Part shown: positions 43,850 through 53,161 of the stretch, piece after piece
Numbering within the stretch: position 1 is the first letter of the stretch
How the letters are laid out: each line of letters begins with the position of its first letter
NCBI GenBank assembly: GCA_021771915.1
Contig: JAETNY010000003.1
Location: 1 to 64,000 of the forward strand
Origin: Bacillota bacterium
GTDB lineage: Bacteria; Bacillota; Dehalobacteriia; UBA4068; UBA4997
Direction: 5' to 3'
Length of the DNA: 64,000 nt
Program-made: the position numbers and the translations under genes
Notes under the pieces: generated by a model
Databases searched by the model: none
What the model was told of the DNA's origin: nothing
The model's input: only the letters and a program-made list of their open reading frames with translations

Positions 43850-44579
43850 CTATATCCGATTCTCCTTTTTCCATGTAATCGAGTGGCATGGTTGTTAACA
43901 ACTTCTTTGCTTCACGCCATGTTGGGTAATACTGCTCTACCAAAGCATGAAATCTGTGCGTGTGGTTTTTCTCCAACAAATGCACCAATTCGTGAACAAC
44001 CACATACTCAAGGCATTCCATGGGTTTCTTTGCAAGTTGCAAATTAATCCAGATCCTTCGCTTGTCAACATTACAGGTTCCCCAGCGAGTCCTCATATTT
44101 TTGATACGAATTTCATTCGCATGAATATCCATTTTCTTTTCGCAACTTGCTACAACAGTATCCAAAACACGGCTCAATTCTTGCCTATACCACTCGATAA
44201 ATAATTTTTCTTTTACCTCCGTGGATGTCCCCTCTGGTACCGTCATCACAAGTTTAGTAGGTGTTTTTACAATCTTCTGCTGCTTACCCTCATAAATAAC
44301 CTGCAAACGGTATGGTCTGCCCCATAGATAATGAGACTCCCCGGATACATACTCTCTTTTACTTTGACGCTCTTGCGCCACCATTCTGTCTCGAACCTTC
44401 GTTATCTCCGGTAGTTTTTTGAGGACAAATAATCGTATATCCTCATTATTCAGTTCTATCGGAGAGCTGACGGTTACATCGCCTTCCGGTGGGTTGACTC
44501 TGATATACAGATTTTTGAGGTTACTCTTTCTGATAATTTCAATTGTCAACCCGCCGATTTCCATTTCTTCTTTACGCAT
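43815..44579 (-). CDS. YgjP-like metallopeptidase encoded with the type I RM operon
   Basis: About 254 residues. The YgjP/WLM-type zinc site is VVVHELVHLLEKNHTHRFH (HExxH with a downstream H), with NMRTRWGTCNVDKRRIWIN ahead of it. The start ATG (44579) overlaps the hsdR stop. Such peptidases are frequent downstream of hsdR in Firmicutes. A role in turning over the restriction subunit is plausible but unproven. Confidence 0.85.
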   Translation of the reverse strand: MRKEEMEIGGLTIEIIRKSNLKNLYIRVNPPEGDVTVSSPIELNNEDIRLFVLKKLPEITKVRDRMVAQERQSKREYVSGESHYLWGRPYRLQVIYEGKQQKIVKTPTKLVMTVPEGTSTEVKEKLFIEWYRQELSRVLDTVVASCEKKMDIHANEIRIKNMRTRWGTCNVDKRRIWINLQLAKKPMECLEYVVVHELVHLLEKNHTHRFHALVEQYYPTWREAKKLLTTMPLDYMEKGESDIDDEEADIERYL

Positions 44580-47500
44580 CGTATTCTTCCTGCCTTTGTG
44601 CAATATCGAAGACATTATTGGTTTCTTCGGTTGCCCTGTCTTCGCTATAGCTATGAAGCAATAATTTCTGATAAATAGCAAGTCTTATACGCTGCTGTTT
44701 CTGGAAATTTCTTTTCCATTCAGGTCGAATCGATACTCGGATTGCTCCATCAACATCAATCGTTAATTCAACATTCTGCTCAAAATAATCATACAAGGCT
44801 CGTCTTGCTGCACTATCCTTAATCTCATCCGGATAACTGCCACTGGTTTCAGGGTGCAAAATAGCCTCTGCCAATTCAACAACCTGTCGGAGATATTCCT
44901 CGTAGCTCATGGCTTCTATCTTACGCTGCATGATGATTTTCTTCAGCATTTCGGACAGTTTTCCATAATATACGCTATTGGAACTCATCTTCTTAACAAT
45001 TTCGTGCTGCAGGTTGTTATCGATAGTTTCAGCTTTCGCCTCATTGTTACCAGGCAGGTCTTTCACCAAATCAGCAGGAGTCGTTGTTTTTCCCTGGAGA
45101 AGCAACTCCACAAGGGACATATTGCCGAGTTCACTCACTACTTTGGTATCTTCCGCACGGATATATGTGTCCAAGATGTAACGCATATCTGCCTCATACG
45201 GTTTGAGGTCGATATAGTCACAGCTTGCCAGCTTAATCATTTCTTTGATTTTGTTATAGCCGGAGATTTCTCCACGCAGATGATTTACATCATCCTCGGT
45301 ATAGTTATAATCAGAAACCAATCTGTCGCAGCAATTAGCAAAGGAACGGGAAAGAGCCGCTGTTAATGCATACAGAGTATCTCTTCTTGCAGTCTTTTCA
45401 TCACTTTCACTATCATCACCACAGAAATATTCAATAAAATCAGTATCAGCCTGTGGCATAGGAACATTCTCAATCAATGCTTCAAGAGAAGTGAGCGTTC
45501 CTTCCAGTTCAGACTTTGCTTCATCATAGCGATTTTTAATTAGACCTTCGACATCTTCCTTATCGTAGCCATCAAAAGCCTCTGTCGTGTAATCTGCAAC
45601 GGCAAGCTGCACATTACGGAACAAGTCCATATAATCCACAATATATCCGTAATCCTTGTCTTCGCCATCCGGTCTGTTAACACGGCAGATAGCCTGGAAG
45701 AGGTCATGGTCTCGCATGGACTTATCAATATAAAGATAGGTTGCACTCGGAGCATCAAAGCCAGTCAGCAGTTTATCAACCACAATAAGCAGTTTCATCT
45801 GCACCGGCTCATGTTTGAATCGTTCCTTTGCTTCCTTCTCGAATTCTGCGAGTTTCTTTCCGCCGAGCATACGCTCATAAATAGCCTTCTTATATTCATC
45901 TTCGCTTGCCTGGTTAGGGTCAGTTGTTGCCGTTCTTACACTCTGAGTTGTAGGTTCATAAGAAGTTACCACCGCACACTTGGTAAATCCCATACTCATG
46001 AAGATTTCCCAATAACGGCAGGCTTCATAAATACTATTTGCAACAAGCATGGCCGTACCACGGTCTTCTTTGAGTCTCGGTTTAAGACTCATATCGAAAA
46101 CAATATCAGATGCAATTTTCTCCAGACGTTGCTTGGAACTATACAGTTTATTGATGGATGTCCAACTTTGCTTCAGCTGCTGTTTTGCACGTTCGGTCAA
46201 TCCGTGCGTTTTATTCTCAAACCACAAATCCACCTTATCCTGGCTGGACAAATCCTGATCAACGTCTCTTGCCTCATAACGAAGGTCAAGAACAACGCCA
46301 TCCTCTACACCTTCATCGAATTTGTAGGTGTGGATATATGTACCGAAAGTTTCCAGGCTCGTCTGCTTGTCAGTTTTCAGCAGGGGAGTACCAGTAAAAC
46401 CAATTAAGACAGCATTCGGCATCAGCACTTTTACAGCCTCGTGCAACTTTCCGGAATTTGTACGATGGCACTCATCAATGAATGCCACAATGTTGCCCTT
46501 TGCACTGAAGTCCTTTGGCAAATCTTTCAGCAGTTCTTTTCTGTACTGGTCAATATCGGATTGATTTCCGGCGTTATGTCCGTATTTGTGAATCAGCGAA
46601 CATACGATAGCATCTTCGTTTTTATCCAAAATGGAACGCAGGTCAGCACAGCTTTTGGCTCTGCGAACCTTTTCGTCTACATCAATAAACAAGCTCTCAA
46701 TCTGGTCATCCAATTCATCACGGTCTGTGATGATTACAACACGGCTGTCATTGACGTTTTCGATAATCCACTTCGTAAGCCACACCATAATGAGAGACTT
46801 GCCGGAACCCTGGGTGTTCCAGATGATACCTCCCTCATTTTCAAGAATACGCTTTCTTGCAGCGATATTTGCAAAATACTGATTGTGTCTGCATACCTTT
46901 TTGATGCCTGCATCATAAATTACAAAATCGTGGATAAGAGACAAAAAGCGTTCCTTATGGCAAATGGAAAGCACACCGTCTCTTAAACGATTGACTTCCT
47001 TGACCTGCAGGAGTTTTACATCAGCAGACAGTTTATCAGTTGCTTTCTTATCTTCCTTCCATTTCAGATAATACTTTTCGGGCGTATCGGTTGTTCCATA
47101 GAAAAGACCTTCTGCCTCATTACCTGCGAACAGGAACTGCGCCGTACTGAAGAAATTTAGAATGTTTTCACGCTTCTGATTCTGCAGCATCTGACGGATG
47201 CCTTTTCCGGCACTGACATAAGAACTCTTCAGTTCAAACACACCGAAGGCGATACCATTGATGTATAGCACCACATCGGGACGTTTTCTTGTCACCTTAT
47301 CGAAACGCAGGACAGATACTTCCTCTGCAACATAAAAATCATTGCTGTCGATATCGTCCCAATTGATATAATGTACCGTCTGGCGACGCCCATTTGCATC
47401 TTTTGCTCCTTGGCGACCATAACGGAGCAGTGAATACACACTGCGGTTGATTTGATAAAGAGTATCAACCTGGTTATTAACCTTACTCAAAAGTTCGCTG

Positions 47501-47682
47501 ATAGCAGTTTTAATCTGGTCATCACTGTACCCACGCTTTTTCAGATTAGCTTTCAGCAAATCTTCCTTGACAGGAGTATTATCGATATCCTCCAGGTTGC
47601 CAAGGTAAGTATAGCCGAGGTCATCCACCAACCAGTGCAGAACTCTTTTCTGTAATTTTTTCTCTGCATCTACAGTTGCCAT
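44572..47682 (-). CDS. hsdR: Type I restriction enzyme R subunit
   Basis: This 1036-residue protein has an N-terminal PD-(D/E)XK nuclease (KRPDVVLYINGIAFGVFELKSS). The SF2 motor has WNTQGSGKSLIMVWLTKW (Walker A), NIVAFIDECHRTNSGK (DECH), AVLIGFTGTPLL and LFQAICRVNRPDGEDKDYG. It translocates and cleaves unmodified DNA as part of HsdR2M2S. Length and motif order are normal and there are no stops. It lies 11 bp after hsdS. Confidence 0.95.
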   Translation of the reverse strand: MATVDAEKKLQKRVLHWLVDDLGYTYLGNLEDIDNTPVKEDLLKANLKKRGYSDDQIKTAISELLSKVNNQVDTLYQINRSVYSLLRYGRQGAKDANGRRQTVHYINWDDIDSNDFYVAEEVSVLRFDKVTRKRPDVVLYINGIAFGVFELKSSYVSAGKGIRQMLQNQKRENILNFFSTAQFLFAGNEAEGLFYGTTDTPEKYYLKWKEDKKATDKLSADVKLLQVKEVNRLRDGVLSICHKERFLSLIHDFVIYDAGIKKVCRHNQYFANIAARKRILENEGGIIWNTQGSGKSLIMVWLTKWIIENVNDSRVVIITDRDELDDQIESLFIDVDEKVRRAKSCADLRSILDKNEDAIVCSLIHKYGHNAGNQSDIDQYRKELLKDLPKDFSAKGNIVAFIDECHRTNSGKLHEAVKVLMPNAVLIGFTGTPLLKTDKQTSLETFGTYIHTYKFDEGVEDGVVLDLRYEARDVDQDLSSQDKVDLWFENKTHGLTERAKQQLKQSWTSINKLYSSKQRLEKIASDIVFDMSLKPRLKEDRGTAMLVANSIYEACRYWEIFMSMGFTKCAVVTSYEPTTQSVRTATTDPNQASEDEYKKAIYERMLGGKKLAEFEKEAKERFKHEPVQMKLLIVVDKLLTGFDAPSATYLYIDKSMRDHDLFQAICRVNRPDGEDKDYGYIVDYMDLFRNVQLAVADYTTEAFDGYDKEDVEGLIKNRYDEAKSELEGTLTSLEALIENVPMPQADTDFIEYFCGDDSESDEKTARRDTLYALTAALSRSFANCCDRLVSDYNYTEDDVNHLRGEISGYNKIKEMIKLASCDYIDLKPYEADMRYILDTYIRAEDTKVVSELGNMSLVELLLQGKTTTPADLVKDLPGNNEAKAETIDNNLQHEIVKKMSSNSVYYGKLSEMLKKIIMQRKIEAMSYEEYLRQVVELAEAILHPETSGSYPDEIKDSAARRALYDYFEQNVELTIDVDGAIRVSIRPEWKRNFQKQQRIRLAIYQKLLLHSYSEDRATEETNNVFDIAQRQEEYDA

Positions 47683-47693
47683 CTTGTGCCTCC

Positions 47694-48893
47694 TTACTTA
47701 GTCAAACGGACGCGACCTGTCAGCAGGTCATCCATTGCGCCCTCTCTGATTTGTATAATTTTATCTCGCTCTGTTTCCAAATCTCGTATTTCTTCATCCA
47801 TTGCTAACAATGTATTCGCAATTGCCTCTTGCTCATCTACATCAACGGGAATTGTAACAAGAACTCCTTTAATAAGTTTTTTGTTTAACCCACCGCGACC
47901 ACCATCACCAGATGATAATTCTCGAAGAGATGAATACATACTTTCAATCAAATAATACAAGAATTCGGAATTGCATTTTTCATTCGTAACTAACGCAGCT
48001 AAAGACTGGTTCAATGCCATTGGCTTAGTTAAATATGCCGCAGTTCCACGAGTTTTGCCCTGTCCCGCCAATGCAATCAGCACCGATTTCTCGGGTGCAA
48101 TTTTTGCAGAGGAATTTTGCAGTCCTAATTCCGTAATATATGTTGTCGGCTTTGTTATACGTTTTTGATGAATCTCCGCCGAAGCAAGCCACGGAATATT
48201 TCCACCATAATACTCTCGCCGTGACGTCGATGGTGTTCCTCCCGTTATTACTTCACGAGTAATGTCGTTAATTGAAAAATCCTTACGCTCACCACTGAAT
48301 CCTACTATCCTTGTCTTTCCAGAAATCAAGTCTTCCAACGCACCTTCACGGATGCCCTTTTTCTTCTCAATCAGTTCAGCAAGGTCATCAATGTAGGTGT
48401 CAAACTGAGAAAGAGTGCGAGCAATTTCTTCTTGCTCTGGCTTATCAGGCACGATAACCTGTATGCTCTGAAAGTCATTCTTCGTAATCTGATTGATTGT
48501 AGCATTACTACGTCCTCTGACTTGTTCTTGTACAATATTAGACTCAAAAAGCTTTGCAAAATAACCTGTTGTATCACCGCGCAAAACTGACATAAACGCT
48601 CCAAAGGTGGTATATTTAAGTTCAGGCAGAACACAACTTTTTCCAATCAGAGCAGAACTTCCGTTTCTCACACAAACAAGAATATCTCCCTGTGCAACCA
48701 TTTTTTCTTCTGGCACATAAGCGTTCACATAAACATTATCGTTAAGTGACAGTCTTCCATTTTGAATATTGGATGACCTTAAAACTAATGTCCCAGTAGG
48801 TTTTACATTCTCCGGTGTATATGTTAGTCCTTGAACAAGAGATACATGGTCGAGAAGTTTCGATTCGTCCCAATCTTTCGGATAAGTTACCAT
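47694..48893 (-). CDS. hsdS: Type I restriction-modification specificity subunit
   Basis: 399 residues with two target-recognition domains, each followed by a conserved helix. The first is EEIARTLSQFDTYIDDLAELIEKKKGIREGALEDLISGKTR around residue 180, and the second is QEAIANTLLAMDEEIRDLETERDKII at the C-terminus. The near repeat IREGA(L/M)(E/D)DL marks the two halves. The recognition sequence cannot be predicted from sequence alone. No shufflon or recombinase is nearby. The start overlaps the hsdM stop. Confidence 0.92.
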   Translation of the reverse strand: MVTYPKDWDESKLLDHVSLVQGLTYTPENVKPTGTLVLRSSNIQNGRLSLNDNVYVNAYVPEEKMVAQGDILVCVRNGSSALIGKSCVLPELKYTTFGAFMSVLRGDTTGYFAKLFESNIVQEQVRGRSNATINQITKNDFQSIQVIVPDKPEQEEIARTLSQFDTYIDDLAELIEKKKGIREGALEDLISGKTRIVGFSGERKDFSINDITREVITGGTPSTSRREYYGGNIPWLASAEIHQKRITKPTTYITELGLQNSSAKIAPEKSVLIALAGQGKTRGTAAYLTKPMALNQSLAALVTNEKCNSEFLYYLIESMYSSLRELSSGDGGRGGLNKKLIKGVLVTIPVDVDEQEAIANTLLAMDEEIRDLETERDKIIQIREGAMDDLLTGRVRLTK

Positions 48894-51577
48894 TTGTACC
48901 CCATCCTTTCCAGAGCCGATACTACTGCTGCTCTTGATTTCGCAGTTCTGTCCTCAATCTCACCAAGAGTGTGTTCATAACGCTTTGCAATCAACAACAC
49001 CTTGGAAGAAAGTGCATTCAGAACCTGCTCAATTTCATCGCATACATCCGCCGACAGTTTTGCCATCCACTTCATATCGAAAATAAGATGCTTGATTTCC
49101 TCATCGGTCAGTTCCGCATATTTTGCTACCAGCTTTTCATCAAGTGCTTTACGGGCGGCTTTATATGACTTATCCACGGCATCCATCTCAGCGCACTTCT
49201 GTGCATAAAGTATCAACGCTGCATATTCGTCTGCGTAGATTTCAGGCACAACAGCAGTCTCAACAGCAACCTTCAGTGCCGCTTTCAGCTTTGCTTTACC
49301 AAAAGTACCATTCTTATTGCGAATATCAAACTCACCCAATTCAGGTACTTTTCGGATAAGAGCCTCCTTCTCAGAAATCTTGCTTTCGTCAAACAGAGCC
49401 ACAAGTTGTACCATAGCATCCATAATGACAGAAGTCTTCTTGGCATCCAGTTCCTTGATGCGCTTGTTCAGATTGGCCTTTGGAATACCATCGCCCTTTT
49501 CGTTCAGCACATCTTTCAAAAGGCCGTCATCTCCGGACTCTTCTTCACGCATTTCATCCAGTTCGGCATCAAGAGCAGTGGACTGTTCCATCAACGCTGT
49601 CAATTCAGCAAGTTCATCCGCAAAGTAAACAGCCTCCATGATTTCTTTCGGAATCAAAGCGCCTTCAAAGGATTTTACCTTGGAAGTATCATCAACTTCC
49701 ACAGTTTCTCCACTTTCATCCTTCTGCTTTTTCTTTGCATATTCGTAATCAATTTCCCTTGCAACCTCATAACCGCCTGCCTTGATAGCATATACATCAT
49801 CCTGTAACTTTGCGTTCCAGTAGTTCAGCAGACAGTCATAAACATCATAATTGTCGAGCAATCGTGCCTGCTCATATGCCACACGAAGCATTGCTGCAAT
49901 CGCACGGATGAGTTCTTTAGGATTAGTGTCAACATCAATACTGAGCAGAATATTTTTAACATCTGCTTTCCATTGTTCAAAAATCGCTTCACTTTCTTTT
50001 TGTTTTTCAGCAAGAATACTTTCGTCCTGACTAATAACACCTTCGATTTCATCGGACGCAATGGCAAGAGTATAGATGTTATGCACCTCATCAACACAAG
50101 TAAAAATCTCCTGTTTAAGCGCAGGTGCAATTGACCATAGTTTCTTGAGAGAATCAACATCTGTTCCAGGAATACCGCCCTTCAAATGTGCAGCGATATT
50201 CTGCGGAAGCGTATCATCAATTTTCTGGATGTATCTCGGAATGTTCAGATTGCCTCCGTTTTCATCCAGCACATCACTGTATTTCACAAAACGAGAGTAT
50301 CCCGGAACAATGTCTTGATTGATGAAGGTCTGAACAATTTTCTCAATATCCTGTTCGCGAAGTCTATTCTTGCTACCATCCTTCTTAAAGCCACGGCTGG
50401 CATCAATCAGGAAAATACCTTCTCTTGTTTCAGCATCTTCCTTATCGATGATGATAATGCAAGCGGGAATTCCTGTACCATAAAACAAGTTTGGCGGCAG
50501 ACTTACAACGCCCTTGATATATCTTTTCTTCAAGATTTCAATACGGATTGTTTCCTCGGCATTGCCTCTGAATAAAACGCCATGAGGCATAACAATACCT
50601 GCTTTACCTTTGGTGTCCAACGATTTCAAAACGTGCAAGAACCAGGCATAGTCGCCATTCTTTTCAGGCGGAATACTATACCCATCAAATCTCTTATATT
50701 TATCCTCACTCGGCTTAATTCCGTCCGTCCAAGATTTATCGGAGAAAGGCGGATTCATTACGATGAAGTCAAATTTTTTCAGTTCATCAAACTCATCTTT
50801 GTACTGCGGCGTGGACAGCGTATTGCCGCTCTTGATTTCGCCAGTACCCTTGTTGTGCAAGATGAAGTTCATCTTTGCCAAACCTGCGGTATCAGGATAC
50901 TTTTCCTGTCCGAAGATAGTCACAATGGAATCACCGTTTGCGTCCACAGGTGCCTCGTCAGCAGACCTAATAAGAAGGCTACCACTGCCTGCGGCTGGGT
51001 CATACAATGTCCATTTCTTTGTCGGCATCTCCTTAATATTACCGATTCCAATCAAACGAGCAATAATACGGGACACCTCACTCGGTGTATAGAACTGTCC
51101 CTTGCTCTTACCGGATTCCTGTGCAAATTTCATCATGAAATACTCATAGGCATCGCCGATAATATCATCGCCACTTGCACGGTTATTTTTAAAGTCAATC
51201 GCAGGATTCTGGAATACGGCAATCAAGCCGGAAACCTTATCTACGAGTTCTTTACCGGAACCTAATTCCTCCGGGTTATTAAAGCTGACATCAGGAAGGG
51301 AACCCTGCAGACGGTTGTCCTCAAGGAACTTCTGGATAATCTTATCCACACGCTCGCCTACATCACTCTTGCCTTTTGCAGCAATCAAATCTTCAAAGGA
51401 TGCACCCTTGCTGATAGTAAATTCAGCAAAAGGCTGTCCCTTATATCTGTCAGATACATATTTGAAAAACAGCAGAACCAACACGTAATCCTTATAACGT
51501 GACGGCTCCACACCGCCCCTCAGCTTATTACAAGCCTCCCAGAGCATTGAATACAATTCAGATTTCTTCACAGCCAT
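48887..51577 (-). CDS. hsdM: Type I restriction-modification methyltransferase subunit, long form
   Basis: This 896-residue enzyme has the HsdM N-domain (LRGGVEPSRYKDYVLVLLFFKYVSD) and FYTPSEVSRIIARLI. SAM motif I is TLYDPAAGSGSLLIRS, and the catalytic motif is FIVMNPPFSDKSW (NPPF). The extra 350-400 C-terminal residues are helical and Glu/Lys-rich (coiled coil), beyond the usual 500-550 residue size. This long form is known in Clostridia. It methylates adenine at sites chosen by HsdS. Confidence 0.93.
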   Translation of the reverse strand: MAVKKSELYSMLWEACNKLRGGVEPSRYKDYVLVLLFFKYVSDRYKGQPFAEFTISKGASFEDLIAAKGKSDVGERVDKIIQKFLEDNRLQGSLPDVSFNNPEELGSGKELVDKVSGLIAVFQNPAIDFKNNRASGDDIIGDAYEYFMMKFAQESGKSKGQFYTPSEVSRIIARLIGIGNIKEMPTKKWTLYDPAAGSGSLLIRSADEAPVDANGDSIVTIFGQEKYPDTAGLAKMNFILHNKGTGEIKSGNTLSTPQYKDEFDELKKFDFIVMNPPFSDKSWTDGIKPSEDKYKRFDGYSIPPEKNGDYAWFLHVLKSLDTKGKAGIVMPHGVLFRGNAEETIRIEILKKRYIKGVVSLPPNLFYGTGIPACIIIIDKEDAETREGIFLIDASRGFKKDGSKNRLREQDIEKIVQTFINQDIVPGYSRFVKYSDVLDENGGNLNIPRYIQKIDDTLPQNIAAHLKGGIPGTDVDSLKKLWSIAPALKQEIFTCVDEVHNIYTLAIASDEIEGVISQDESILAEKQKESEAIFEQWKADVKNILLSIDVDTNPKELIRAIAAMLRVAYEQARLLDNYDVYDCLLNYWNAKLQDDVYAIKAGGYEVAREIDYEYAKKKQKDESGETVEVDDTSKVKSFEGALIPKEIMEAVYFADELAELTALMEQSTALDAELDEMREEESGDDGLLKDVLNEKGDGIPKANLNKRIKELDAKKTSVIMDAMVQLVALFDESKISEKEALIRKVPELGEFDIRNKNGTFGKAKLKAALKVAVETAVVPEIYADEYAALILYAQKCAEMDAVDKSYKAARKALDEKLVAKYAELTDEEIKHLIFDMKWMAKLSADVCDEIEQVLNALSSKVLLIAKRYEHTLGEIEDRTAKSRAAVVSALERMGYKW

Positions 51578-51625
51578 AGCCCTCTTTTATCTCCATTCTA
51601 ATAAGTTATTTTTTAACATACTCTA

Positions 51626-51820
51626 TCATTCGATAGCACTCTTTCCGCTTTTTACCCATGCATCTAATTCAGAGGATTTAAACTTCCACTTCTTTCCAAT
51701 TTTATGGGCAGGAATACCTGTGTCTTTTTTTATCCAGTCTCTAACTGTAATAGGCTTAACACCTAAATATTCTGCGGCTTCTTCAATGCCTATCCATTTG
51801 TCATTCATCATTTCATTCAC
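51626..51820 (-). CDS. Small HTH (excisionase/MerR-like) protein ahead of hsdM
   Basis: About 64 residues with one winged HTH (KWIGIEEAAEYLGVKPITVRDWIKKD, then IPAHKIGKKWKFKSSELDAWV), the excisionase/MerR-like helix pattern. The start is taken as GTG 51820 with GAGGTG upstream; an ATG at 51811 is the alternative. It is the first gene of the restriction operon, directly under the promoter at 51867-51895, so it could act as a controller protein for the RM genes (inference). Confidence 0.7.
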   Translation of the reverse strand: MNEMMNDKWIGIEEAAEYLGVKPITVRDWIKKDTGIPAHKIGKKWKFKSSELDAWVKSGKSAIE

Positions 51821-51866
51821 TATTTTCACCTCGTCAAATGTTGATGGTTACAAAACTCCTTTTTAT

Positions 51867-51895
51867 ATTATATCAATATTTTCGACTGTTTTCAA
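51867..51895 (-). promoter_or_regulatory. Promoter of the type I RM operon
   Basis: Minus-strand TTGAAA and TATAAT are separated by 17 bp. Two AACATCA direct repeats, 11 bp apart, lie just upstream (about 51903-51922) and could bind the HTH protein. Confidence 0.8.
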
Positions 51896-51951
51896 TATGT
51901 TATATGATGTTTCTTGATGTTTTGTGATATTTCAGACAAAGAAACTATAAT

Positions 51952-51989
51952 AAAAAATCCGAGAGCCGGAAACACCTCCAACCCTCGGG
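51952..51989 (-). terminator. Intrinsic terminator after the DUF4268 gene (hairpin copy 1)
   Basis: CCGAGGG-TTGGA and TCCGG-CTCTCGG form a long stem with G-T pairs, followed by ATTTTTT on the minus strand. It is related in sequence to the hairpin at 53098-53148. Confidence 0.8.
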
Positions 51990-52005
51990 ACGTTTTGCTT
52001 TCAAG
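51958..52005 (-). repeat. Hairpin repeat flanking the DUF4268 gene, left copy
   Basis: About 48 bp that align with 53098-53148 over the whole length: CTTGAAAGCAAAACG, then the CCGAGGGTTGGAGG arm, loop and TCCGGCTCTCGG arm. Differences include paired changes in the stem. Confidence 0.6.
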
Positions 52006-52025
52006 CTACCTCAGTATTCAGTTGC

Positions 52026-52952
52026 TTATAAATATTTCTTGAACGCTTTCTTCATTTTGATGGCCATATCCATCATCCAATCAAACTGTTCAGACCATGT
52101 ATCCTTATTATCGAAATCAACCGTCTTATGCACCAGGATACGGCTTGCTTTTTTCTCTGGAAGTTCATTCCACTCAAGCTGCACACCCATCTCCTGTTCA
52201 ATAGCAGCCTTGTTGGAATAGAACTTATGATACAGTTCCTTGTCATCGGAAATATACCATTCCACAAGAGCGTGGTTGTACTTTCTTATTTGCGACATAC
52301 TGATGTGGCAAGCAGAGGAGCCGACACTGAACGTCATCCAATGGTCGGTACTTGCTTTCCTTTTATTGAACTGCATTGCAAATGCGTTGTTTTGGAATGC
52401 ATAGTCATTAAAGGCAACCCAATAATCGTATCTTGCCTGCAGTGTAGGGGAATTGCTGGTGTTACGCTTGATTTCCTTTGTCCAGTCATTCGGCTTTTCT
52501 ACAACCTCGAACTTAACGGCAATATCAGAACTGCCGATTTGATACAACTTGATTTCTACAAGGAAGAATGCAATATTCTCATCAGTGTGATTATTCAACC
52601 ATTCGATAGCCGAGCGATGTTCCTCTCTTGCTCTATTTACAACCCAAATTATAATATCGGCAGATTTGCCGGATGCATATGTAATCAACTTACCAAGGTG
52701 GTCATGGTTGGTATCTTCAAGCTGATTCTCGATGATGATTTTTCTGTCCGTTCCGGTTTCAGTTGCATAAATGTCAACATTGAAATCTCCAACGCTGGAC
52801 TCCGTCTCATCAACGGTTATCTCCAATCCAACGGCATCTGCCAACAGGGTAAGATTATCCTCTTCCGCAAGCCAAGGAGTAAAGTCCAATGCTTCATGCG
52901 GCCAGACCTTTCGTAAATCTTTTATCTCTTTTAATTTCCCTAAATTTATCAT
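52026..52952 (-). CDS. DUF4268 protein with N-terminal nuclease-like domain
   Basis: This 308-residue protein has an N-terminal restriction-endonuclease-like core (SSVGDFNVDIYATE, RKIIIENQLEDTNHDHLGKLITYA, IIWVVNRAREEHRSAIEW) with D and E-x-Q residues at the expected places. A C-terminal DUF4268 domain follows (QARYDYWVAFNDYAFQNN, LEWNELPEKKASRILVHK). Proteins of this type are common near defence genes. The target is unknown. The gene has its own ribosome-binding site (AAGGAGG) and terminator, with hairpin repeats on both sides. Confidence 0.75.
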   Translation of the reverse strand: MINLGKLKEIKDLRKVWPHEALDFTPWLAEEDNLTLLADAVGLEITVDETESSVGDFNVDIYATETGTDRKIIIENQLEDTNHDHLGKLITYASGKSADIIIWVVNRAREEHRSAIEWLNNHTDENIAFFLVEIKLYQIGSSDIAVKFEVVEKPNDWTKEIKRNTSNSPTLQARYDYWVAFNDYAFQNNAFAMQFNKRKASTDHWMTFSVGSSACHISMSQIRKYNHALVEWYISDDKELYHKFYSNKAAIEQEMGVQLEWNELPEKKASRILVHKTVDFDNKDTWSEQFDWMMDMAIKMKKAFKKYL

Positions 52953-52988
52953 GGTACTGTTCCTCCTTGTCGCAAGATAATCGTCTTA

Positions 52989-53057
52989 TCAACTCGACCT
53001 ATTACAAAATCATCTTGTCAACTCGACCTTGACCATTTTCATCCTGTCAACTCAACC
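52989..53057 (-). repeat. Three 29-bp-spaced repeats upstream of DUF4268
   Basis: GGTCGAGTTGA (last copy GGTTGAGTTGA) occurs at 52989-52999, 53018-53028 and 53047-53057, spaced exactly 29 bp. Each is followed by (C/T)A(A/G)GA(T/C)GA. The TTGACA inside them resembles -35 boxes. Confidence 0.6.
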
Positions 53058-53097
53058 CCTTGATTTTCATTGAAAACAAAGGGTATAAGCAAGTATT

Positions 53098-53148
53098 CCC
53101 GAAAGCCGGAAGAATGCCTCCAACTCTCGGAAATGCTTTGTTTTCAAG
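53098..53148 (-). repeat. Hairpin repeat flanking the DUF4268 gene, right copy
   Basis: GCTTGAAAACAAAGC, then CCGAGAGTTGGAGG, a loop and TCCGGCTTTCGGG. It lies just after the rlmD stop and can act as its terminator, though no U-tract follows. Confidence 0.6.
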
Positions 53149-53161
53149 CCTTTTTCGGTAT

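Noticed and set aside
44572-51577. Phase-variable hsdS (shufflon-type) system
   Set aside because: Only one hsdS is present, with no silent copies, inverted repeats or dedicated recombinase next to it.
47694-51577. Decay of the restriction operon like that of the prophage
   Set aside because: hsdM, hsdS and hsdR are full length with all motifs, so the lesion pattern does not extend here.
52989-53057. CRISPR array
   Set aside because: Only an 11-base core is repeated, three times at 29-bp spacing, with no cas genes nearby.
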